15,494 bases of DNA from UBA8828 sp964510855 (GTDB lineage Bacteria; Verrucomicrobiota; Verrucomicrobiia; Opitutales; UBA953): the NCBI GenBank assembly GCA_964510855.1, contig CAZEDB010000028.1, forward strand, positions 1 to 15,494, read 5' to 3'. The notes beneath the pieces are model-generated. The model worked only from the letters and a program-made list of their open reading frames with translations, did no database searches and had not been told where the DNA came from. Positions 1 through 7,572 of the stretch are shown one piece after another. Each line of letters opens with the position of its first letter. Within the stretch, counting starts at the first letter, position 1. Made by a program: the position numbers and the translations under genes.

Positions 1-53
1 GAAGTCGTAACAAGGTAACCGTAGGGGAACCTGCGGTTGGATCACCTCCTTTC
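1..53 (+). rRNA. rrs: 16S ribosomal RNA, 3' end (partial)
   Basis: The first ~53 bases are the universally conserved 3' terminus of 16S rRNA (helix 45 and tail), beginning with GAAGTCGTAACAAGG and ending in GGATCACCTCCTTTCT. The anti-Shine-Dalgarno core CCTCC is intact at 45-49, so the ribosomes should be able to use Shine-Dalgarno pairing even though the protein genes here show little of it. The rest of the gene lies outside the window. The exact mature 3' end (52-54) is placed by homology with E. coli. Confidence 0.97.
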
Positions 54-255
54 TATAGGAGAAATAGCAATAGGCCTAAGGGTCTAGGTGCTATAGTGTT
101 CGAAGAATGCGAAAGCATTCCGACTGTACTCTAAACCGTGTAATCCACAAAGTGACTCTCTCTGAGCCGATTCCTTTCGGTTCTTTCTCAGGCATCTGAT
201 AGCAGCGACGGAAAGCTGACCCCTAACCGGGTTATGCACCGCCGACCACCCCTTA
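54..255 (+). other. 16S-to-tRNA-Ala internal transcribed spacer
   Basis: This 202-nt transcribed spacer contains no gene. It holds a small hairpin with a GNRA loop, GAATGC-GAAA-GCATTC at 105-120, and further short complementary segments that probably form the 3' side of pre-16S processing structures. The 5' partner is outside the window, so the 16S processing stem cannot be drawn. Confidence 0.6.
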
Positions 256-328
256 GGGGCCGTAGCTCAGTTGGTAGAGCGCCTGCTTTGCAAGCAGGAT
301 GTCGTCGGTTCGATCCCGTCCGGCTCCA
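256..328 (+). tRNA. tRNA-Ala (anticodon UGC)
   Basis: The 73-nt sequence folds as a complete cloverleaf. The acceptor strands GGGGCCG (256-262) and CGGCTCC (321-327) pair with a G3:U70 wobble, the classic identity element of tRNA-Ala. The anticodon stem CCTGC/GCAGG encloses loop TTTGCAA with anticodon TGC at 289-291. The T-loop is GTTCGATCC-like. The discriminator is A328. The next bases are CCC, so the 3' CCA is not encoded and must be added enzymatically. It sits in the 16S-23S spacer, upstream of tRNA-Ile rather than downstream as is usual. Confidence 0.98.
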
Positions 329-342
329 CCCTTTCGGGCAAC

Positions 343-416
343 GGACTCATAGCTCAGTTGGTTAGAGCACCGCCTTGATAAGGCGGGGGTCGGAGGTTCA
401 AGTCCTCCTGGGTCCA
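343..416 (+). tRNA. tRNA-Ile (anticodon GAU)
   Basis: This is a 74-nt cloverleaf. Acceptor GGACTCA (343-349) pairs with TGGGTCC (409-415). The anticodon stem CCGCC/GGCGG encloses loop TTGATAA with anticodon GAT at 377-379. The discriminator is A416. It is followed by CCCC, so CCA is not encoded. It lies 14 nt after tRNA-Ala and is cotranscribed with the rRNAs. Confidence 0.98.
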
Positions 417-495
417 CCCCCGGAAAAATCGCTGCACAAAGTGTCCGCGTTCGCGCGGATCTCTCATCAGATACCTGGTCTGAACACACAATTTG

Positions 496-507
496 TGTTC
501 TTTGACA
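496..507 (+). promoter_or_regulatory. boxA-like rRNA antitermination site in the 16S-23S spacer
   Basis: TGTTCTTTGACA closely resembles the boxA element (E. coli TGCTCTTTAACA) bound as RNA by the NusB-S10 complex, and lies where a second boxA is expected, between the tRNAs and 23S. It is preceded by a perfect 7-bp inverted repeat, GAACACA (482-488) and TGTGTTC (494-500), whose right arm overlaps the boxA. That could act as a boxB-like hairpin or as an alternative fold hiding boxA. Function is inferred from sequence and position. Confidence 0.6.
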
Positions 508-592
508 GTTTGCGCATAGTGGGATATCTACAATAAGTTATCACCATTGTGCCTAGAATGTCTTTGAAAAACGGCGTAGAAAACCAGTCAAT

Positions 593-594
<2 letters not shown>
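508..594 (+). other. Left arm of the pre-23S processing stem
   Basis: Three blocks here are complementary to the 3' flank of 23S. Positions 508-522 (GTTTGCGCATAGTGG) pair perfectly with 3449-3463. TGCCTAG (550-556) pairs with CTAGGCA (3416-3422), and the segment 561-579 pairs with 3394-3412 with one bulged base. GTCAATGG (587-594) pairs with CCATTGAC (3384-3391). Together they bring the two ends of 23S into one long interrupted helix, the typical substrate for RNase III maturation. The pairing is seen directly; the enzyme is inferred. Confidence 0.8.
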
Positions 595-3383
<2,789 letters not shown>

Positions 3384-3388
<5 letters not shown>

Positions 3389-3463
3389 GACCACTACGCC
3401 GGTTTTTCAAAGAAACTAGGCATGTTGGTGGAAACCCATGTGGGTGAACCACTATGCGCAAAC
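3384..3463 (+). other. Right arm of the pre-23S processing stem
   Basis: This is the partner of 508-594: CCATTGAC (3384-3391), the block 3394-3412, CTAGGCA (3416-3422) and the perfectly matched 15-mer at 3449-3463. The unpaired stretch 3423-3448 would form a bulge or side hairpin (ACCCATGTGGGT, 3434-3445, is self-complementary). Confidence 0.8.
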
Positions 3464-3542
3464 TGCATCATTTTCCTAAGACGGCCGCCGACACCTGGCG
3501 AAACCCTGTATGATCACCTCATCCGGGCGGCCCGAGGACTCC

Positions 3543-3660
3543 TTCTGGTGATCATAGACGCGGGGAAACACACGTTCCCATCTCGAACACGATCGTTAAG
3601 CCCGCAGTCGCCGATGGTAGTGCAGCCCCGCTGCTGTGCGAGAGTAGGTCGTCGCCAGGT
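3543..3660 (+). rRNA. rrf: 5S ribosomal RNA
   Basis: This 118-nt gene is recognised by closing helix I (CTGGTGA at 3545-3551 with TCGCCAG at 3652-3658) and by conserved blocks: CCCATCTCGAACACGATCG, GTTAAGCCCGC, GCCGATGGTAGTGC and GCGAGAGTAGGTCG. It is the last gene of the operon, ~155 nt after 23S, with a terminator hairpin immediately after. The ends are set by helix I and may shift by one or two bases. Confidence 0.95.
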
Positions 3661-3664
3661 TCTT

Positions 3665-3704
3665 GACCCCGGTCTCCGAAAGGAGATCGGGGTCTCCCAT
3701 TTGT
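3665..3704 (+). terminator. rRNA operon terminator hairpin
   Basis: A 13-bp stem, GACCCCGGTCTCC (3665-3677) with GGAGATCGGGGTC (3682-3694), has one G-U pair and a stable GAAA loop. It is followed by the T-containing stretch TCCCATTTG. The stem is strong but the U-tract is weak and interrupted, so termination may be incomplete or may need other factors. Its position 4 nt after 5S supports the call. Confidence 0.8.
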
Positions 3705-3735
3705 GGAGGTCGCGGATGGGGTAGGAAGGAGACGT

Positions 3736-3767
3736 GTTAGCTCATTAGCTCTCTAGCTCGTTAGCTG
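3736..3767. repeat. Four tandem 8-bp repeats (GTTAGCTC family)
   Basis: Four consecutive 8-mers are GTTAGCTC, ATTAGCTC, TCTAGCTC and GTTAGCTG, sharing TAGCT at the same phase. Several contain the palindrome TAGCTA/AGCT core. They sit between the rRNA terminator and the 14-bp repeats. No function is known to me for them. Confidence 0.8.
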
Positions 3768-3769
3768 CC

Positions 3770-3811
3770 CCCTAATCCCTTATCCCTAATCCCTTACCCC
3801 CAATCCCTTAT
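3770..3811. repeat. Three tandem 14-bp repeats (CCCTAATCCCTTAT)
   Basis: Three abutting 14-mers, CCCTAATCCCTTAT, CCCTAATCCCTTAC and CCCCAATCCCTTAT, differ by one or two bases. Within each unit, CCCTWAT is itself nearly duplicated, suggesting growth from a 7-bp unit. The array ends 8 bp before the ATG at 3820 and therefore occupies the whole region where a promoter and ribosome-binding site would be expected. Confidence 0.85.
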
Positions 3812-3819
3812 CTCCCTTC

Positions 3820-4614
3820 ATGCGCCAACTGATTCTTAGCCTGATCGCTCTCGCCGCCACGCTGCCGGCGGCGGAGCCGACGGTCATTCGGGTCGTCAGT
3901 TACAACATTCACCTCTGCGGGGTGGGGATGGACGGTAAGCGCGACCTCGCCCGACAGGCCGAGGTGCTCCGTCCGCTCAAGCCCGACATCGTCCTACTCC
4001 AGGAAGTCGATCGACGCTCGCTCCGCTCGGGCATGGTCGACGGCGCCAAGGAACTCGGCGAGGCGCTCGGACTTAAGCATCACTTCGCCAAGGCCATCCC
4101 GCTCCAGCTCGGCGACTACGGTAATGCTATCCTCACGCGCTATGAAGTCGCAGGTGAGCCGCGCATCGTTGAGCTCCCTGGCGGGGCCGAGCCTCGCGTG
4201 GCTTTACTTCTACCGCTGCTCGTGCCGACCGCTACAGGCGTGCGTGAAATTCTCGTAGGCTGCGTGCACCTTGATTTTCGTTCTGACCTCGAGATGGCAC
4301 CCAATGGTGAAAAGCTCGCGACCTTACTCGCGACTGAGACCCGCCCGATTATCTTTGGGGGCGACATTAATTTCCGTCCGGGCAGTCGCACCGTACGTGC
4401 TTTAGAAGTTGCGCTCACGCGTGTGCCTATGCCTGCGCCTGCGGCAACCTATCCCGCTGATAATCCCAAGGTTGAAATCGACCACCTTTTTGTTCGCCCT
4501 GCAGCCGCTTGGCGCAGCCGGGAATCCCGCGTCATTCCTGAAGCATTAGCCTCAGATCATCGCCCAGTTTTTGTAGAGCTGGAGCTGCTTCCAGCTGAGC
4601 CAGCAGGGCGGTAA
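3820..4614 (+). CDS. Secreted endonuclease/exonuclease/phosphatase (EEP) family protein
   Basis: The predicted product is a 264-residue hydrolase of the DNase I-like EEP fold (Mg-dependent phosphodiester or phosphomonoester cleavage; substrate unknown). Residues 1-18 look like a signal peptide with a likely cut after LPAA, so it acts outside the cytoplasm. Core motifs follow in the family order: SYNIH (Asn29), LQEVD (Glu62, metal ligand), GNAILTR (101-107), VHLDF (His150), GGDIN (Asp182, Asn184), IDHLFV (Asp221) and SDHRP (catalytic Asp246-His247). All catalytic positions are present and the length is normal, so it should be active. There is no Shine-Dalgarno; the ATG follows TCTCCCTTC directly after the 14-bp repeats. 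It ends 2 bp from the convergent neighbour. DNase, sphingomyelinase-like and inositol-phosphatase activities cannot be told apart from sequence. Confidence 0.9.
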   Translation: MRQLILSLIALAATLPAAEPTVIRVVSYNIHLCGVGMDGKRDLARQAEVLRPLKPDIVLLQEVDRRSLRSGMVDGAKELGEALGLKHHFAKAIPLQLGDYGNAILTRYEVAGEPRIVELPGGAEPRVALLLPLLVPTATGVREILVGCVHLDFRSDLEMAPNGEKLATLLATETRPIIFGGDINFRPGSRTVRALEVALTRVPMPAPAATYPADNPKVEIDHLFVRPAAAWRSRESRVIPEALASDHRPVFVELELLPAEPAGR

Positions 4615-4616
4615 CG

Positions 4617-6104
4617 TTAGGTCAACTCACCCAGGCGTACGCTTGCGAGTTGCGAGCCAAGGAGTCGGTCGGTGAGTTCGCCTAAGCCTGCAGCACAACT
4701 CGCAGGGCCGTCTGCGGGTTCGATTTCTCCCTCTGCTTCGCGGTCAAGGAGGTCCCATATCTCACCCACGGTAAAGTTTTCTAGTGGTCGTGCGGGTACT
4801 TGGATGAGGTCGCGTGAGCCTGGGATTTTAGCTGGCGCCAGTAAACCGAGCTGATGCAGTCGGGTTAGGCAGGCATCGACCGCATCAAGCGGCATGCGTG
4901 AGACTTCACTCAGAGTATCTGCGGTCGGCCCCATCGTTCCCTTATGATGTCGGCGCAGGGTTTCTGTCAGACAAACAAAAGCCAGTGCACGTCGTGCACG
5001 CTGGCTTAGACCCTGCCATCCCTTGCCGGTTAGGTTGCAGCGATTTTGGTGCGAGCAAGCAACTTGGCCGCCAATCAATAAGATTAACCACGACACATAG
5101 CCGCCAAACATCAGTACGGGCACGATGCCTAACTCGCCGTAAAGCGTGCGAAATTCTAGTACCTTACCGATGTAAGCTGCGGCTAACATTTGATTGCCGA
5201 TGATGAGCGCACCTGCCACCAAACCCCCTACTAATGCGGCCGTCCAGCGCACACGCGCATTAGGCAGGAAGCGGTAGAGGCAGGCTAGGCCCGCCGCTAA
5301 GAGTGAGAGCGCCACTAACTCAGGGCCTGCACCGCTAAGAAATTTAACCGCACGTTCGCCGCCTGGAAGTTGACTAATCCAACCAGCGACACCCGCGGTT
5401 GCTGAAGAAGCGTGTGCGACTAGGGCACCAACCGAGAACACCGCTAAGCTGGCACTGCCCAAAAGAATAAAGAGGAGAATAAAAAGACAGTAACGGGTGA
5501 GTCGATCGCCCCAAGGTCGGCCTTTTTCTGCATGCCAAGTAGCGTTGAGCGCATCCTCCACTCTGCCTAACATCACAATCGCAAGGAAAAGAACTAAGCC
5601 TAAACCAATCGCACCAGCGGTCCCATTCGCTGCATTGGCGAGCAGACGATCCACCATAACATCGAGTTCGCGATTTACTTGTGCCAAGGTAGGATGTTCG
5701 CCCGCTTGTCCGCTCACCACTTGTGGAGCGACGTATTGGATCGCGGATACTAAAGCGGTTTTAGCGGGGTTCTCACCAGCCTCAGCTTGGCGTGAGAGAA
5801 TGAAGCCCGAGACTGTAAGAGCGAGTGCGAGCACCGGGCCTACTGCCATGAGTGCGTAGTAAGTGAGAGCGGCGGCACGCTGAGGTAATTGATTGGCGAG
5901 GGTGCCGCGCAATGTGAGTACCAAGGTGCGCCAAGTACCTGCGAGATGGCCCGTGATGCCGGTGCGTACGAGCCAAGATGGGCTCCAGAGTTGACGTTCC
6001 GCTAAGCGGCAGCGGGTAAGCAGGGAAGGGCGGGGGGCGGGAGTGTCCACAAGGCAGATTGGCCTACCTCCAGGGCTCTCGCAATGCGTGAACAAGTCTA
6101 ACAA
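4617..6104 (-). CDS. YihY/BrkB (UPF0761) family inner-membrane protein with C-terminal winged-helix-like region
   Basis: This 495-residue product is an integral membrane protein of the YihY family, once mislabelled RNase BN; its molecular role is unsettled. About six hydrophobic helices fall near residues 80-103, 162-181, 206-231, 261-281, 287-310 and 325-347. Family signatures are AAALTYYALMAVGPVL (78-92), EDALNATWHAEKGR (183-196), YRFLPNARVRW and YGELGIVPVLMFGGYVSWL (322-340). A cytoplasmic tail (~370-455) reads like a winged helix: TADTLSEVSRMP, then LTRLHQLGLL. The longest frame begins with TTG at 6104. A GTG at 6050 (codon 19) is an alternative, with GGAGG about 16 nt upstream. The start is uncertain because the first ~58 residues look unconserved. 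It is divergent from nrdB and convergent with the EEP gene, with only 2 bp between stops and no separate terminator. Confidence 0.88.
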   Translation of the reverse strand: MLDLFTHCESPGGRPICLVDTPAPRPSLLTRCRLAERQLWSPSWLVRTGITGHLAGTWRTLVLTLRGTLANQLPQRAAALTYYALMAVGPVLALALTVSGFILSRQAEAGENPAKTALVSAIQYVAPQVVSGQAGEHPTLAQVNRELDVMVDRLLANAANGTAGAIGLGLVLFLAIVMLGRVEDALNATWHAEKGRPWGDRLTRYCLFILLFILLGSASLAVFSVGALVAHASSATAGVAGWISQLPGGERAVKFLSGAGPELVALSLLAAGLACLYRFLPNARVRWTAALVGGLVAGALIIGNQMLAAAYIGKVLEFRTLYGELGIVPVLMFGGYVSWLILLIGGQVACSHQNRCNLTGKGWQGLSQRARRALAFVCLTETLRRHHKGTMGPTADTLSEVSRMPLDAVDACLTRLHQLGLLAPAKIPGSRDLIQVPARPLENFTVGEIWDLLDREAEGEIEPADGPASCAAGLGELTDRLLGSQLASVRLGELT

Positions 6105-6246
6105 CCCTCGATTGCTACGGTGCTTAGAAGGCCTAAGGTCCCTTACCTATGAAAAACTGCATATTTTTATCAAAAAAGCGTCAAAACAGGGGGGTGTGAA
6201 TAAAGTTTGTTTCGCAAGTCGCCTATTTACAGCCATTTAAGCAAAA

Positions 6247-6294
6247 CCCCTACATTTAGTGTCTAAAAGCACTTGATACCACAACCGGTAGTGT
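6247..6294 (+). promoter_or_regulatory. Tandem NrdR-box-like operators upstream of nrdBA
   Basis: Two 16-bp sites resemble the NrdR box (ACACWATATATWGTGT): CCCCTACATTTAGTGT at 6247-6262 (12 of 16 by eye) and CCACAACCGGTAGTGT at 6279-6294 (11 of 16, with both conserved outer halves). The gap is 16 bp, so repeat-to-repeat distance is 32 bp, about three helical turns. This is the spacing known for NrdR, the zinc-finger/ATP-cone repressor of ribonucleotide reductase genes. They lie 83 bp or more upstream of the nrdB ATG and overlap the best promoter candidate. The motif and spacing are seen; binding is inferred and nrdR itself is not in this window. Confidence 0.6.
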
Positions 6295-6300
6295 TATCAA
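6273..6300 (+). promoter_or_regulatory. Candidate sigma70-type promoter for nrdBA inside a dyad
   Basis: TTGATA (6273-6278, -35-like) and TATCAA (6295-6300, -10-like, a weak match) are 16 bp apart. The same elements are the outer ends of an imperfect inverted repeat, TTGATACCAC (6273-6282) and GTGTTATCAA (6291-6300), matching at 9 of 10 positions. The -35 lies between the two NrdR-like boxes, as expected for a repressed promoter. A start near 6307 would give a G-poor leader of about 70 nt. Confidence 0.4.
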
Positions 6301-6376
6301 TGCCTACATACCACCCTTTGCTGTCTTTGACGGTAGAGACCCCCTGCCCCCCACCCCTAACAACCCCTCCTTTAAT

Positions 6377-7474
6377 ATGTCCGAAACCATCACCATCAAA
6401 GTTGGCCCTAAAACCTTCCTGCTCGATAAAACCAAAGCCGAAGCCGCGCTCGCAGCGAAGCAAGTTATCAATGGTCGCGAGACGATGTTCTTCAACATTC
6501 TCCCTCTGAAGTATCAGTGGGCGTATGATCTCTACAAGACGATGAAGGCGAACCACTGGGAGCCTGAAGATATCCCTATGGGTAAAGATCGTGAGCAGTG
6601 GGTAGATACCACCGGTTCAATTACCGACATCGATCGCTGGATTGTTAAAATGGCGATTGGTTATTTCTCCGCTGCTGAAGGCATTGTAGGCGACAACATC
6701 ATCCACGTGGTGCGCGAATGCATCACTGCTTCCGAGCTCAAGCTCGTGCTGGGTCGTCACGCGCATGAAGAAAACATTCACGCCGACTCGCTCGTCTACA
6801 TGATTTCCTCGTTGGGGGTTAATCCTCACGAGTGCGAAGCCATGTTCGCCGATATTAAGACCATCGATAAGAAGGCGAACTTCGTCGTCTCTAATTCCCG
6901 CGCTCTCCGTCGCGATATTGATTTAACCCAAACTGAAAACAAGCAGGCCTTGGCAAAAAATATCTTCCTCTTTGGCCAGTGCATGGAAGGTACGCAATTT
7001 TACGGTCTCTTCGGCATGGTGCTTTCGCTCGCACGCCAAAACAAATTCCCTGGGATTGGACAAATGTTCCGCTACACCTTGCGCGACGAATCCAACCACA
7101 TCGAACTCTTCCGCCAGCTCTTGATGGAGCTCGTAGCAGAAAACAGCGACATCTGGACGCCCGCCTTCAAGCAGGAGCTCCGTGCGCTCATGATCGAGGC
7201 GGTTGAGCTCGAGAAAGAGTTTATCCGGGATTGCCTGCCAGCTAATGCCCTCGGTCTCTCATCTAAAGAGTTTGAGCAGTACATCGATTACATCGCTGAT
7301 CGCCGTCTGCGTAATTGTGGCCTCGAGCCCCTGACGGCCACTGCCCCCTCTAACCCTTTCCCTTGGCTTTCTGAAATGATGGACCTTAAGAAGGAACAGA
7401 ACTTCTTCGAAGGTCGCGTCACCGAGTACAAGAAGGCGTCGTCGATGGAGTCGAGTAACGACGACGAACTCTGA
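6377..7474 (+). CDS. nrdB: Class I ribonucleotide reductase small subunit (R2), tyrosyl-radical-less, class Ic-like
   Basis: This 365-residue ferritin-like R2 holds the dimetal cofactor that starts radical chemistry for NrdA in making deoxyribonucleotides. All six metal ligands are visible: Glu101 (AAEGIVGDN), Glu132 and His135 (EENIH), Glu204 (CMEGTQFYG), Glu238 and His241 (RDESNH). The radical Tyr position, four residues after His135, is Leu139 (codon CTC, 6791-6793). Chlamydia trachomatis R2 has Phe there and uses a Mn/Fe cofactor. Other electron-relay residues described for that enzyme appear kept: Trp61 (NHWEPEDIPMGKD), Tyr141, Tyr233 and C-terminal Tyr351. This fits class Ic, though a class Id-type dimanganese centre cannot be excluded. 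The start ATG has no Shine-Dalgarno (CCCCTCCTTTAAT precedes it). nrdA follows 98 bp later. Confidence 0.96.
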   Translation: MSETITIKVGPKTFLLDKTKAEAALAAKQVINGRETMFFNILPLKYQWAYDLYKTMKANHWEPEDIPMGKDREQWVDTTGSITDIDRWIVKMAIGYFSAAEGIVGDNIIHVVRECITASELKLVLGRHAHEENIHADSLVYMISSLGVNPHECEAMFADIKTIDKKANFVVSNSRALRRDIDLTQTENKQALAKNIFLFGQCMEGTQFYGLFGMVLSLARQNKFPGIGQMFRYTLRDESNHIELFRQLLMELVAENSDIWTPAFKQELRALMIEAVELEKEFIRDCLPANALGLSSKEFEQYIDYIADRRLRNCGLEPLTATAPSNPFPWLSEMMDLKKEQNFFEGRVTEYKKASSMESSNDDEL

Positions 7475-7572
7475 TCCTGGCGCCTGCCACGCTCAAACCC
7501 AACATCTACCCCAAACCTAACCGACAACCGGTACTCCTTTTTCGTCCCTAACCCTTTTCAACCTCTCCTTAC
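7475..7572 (+). other. nrdB-nrdA intergenic leader, pyrimidine-rich and G-poor
   Basis: These 98 nt contain no gene, no terminator and no Shine-Dalgarno. The last ~70 nt are rich in C, T and A with few G residues (for example CCCTAACCCTTTTCAACC), which predicts an unstructured ribosome landing zone. The lack of a terminator supports nrdBA cotranscription. Confidence 0.6.

Noticed and set aside
3736..3811. Tandem repeats as a CRISPR array
   Set aside because: Units are 8 and 14 bp with no spacers, and no cas genes are present.
4577..4596. Hairpin AGCTGGA/TCCAGCT at the end of the EEP gene as a terminator
   Set aside because: It has no T-tract on either strand and lies within coding sequence.
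6377..7474. NrdB as an R2-like ligand-binding oxidase instead of a reductase subunit
   Set aside because: The NrdA partner is adjacent, the C-terminal Tyr351 tail for NrdA contact is present, and the ligand set and relay residues fit R2.
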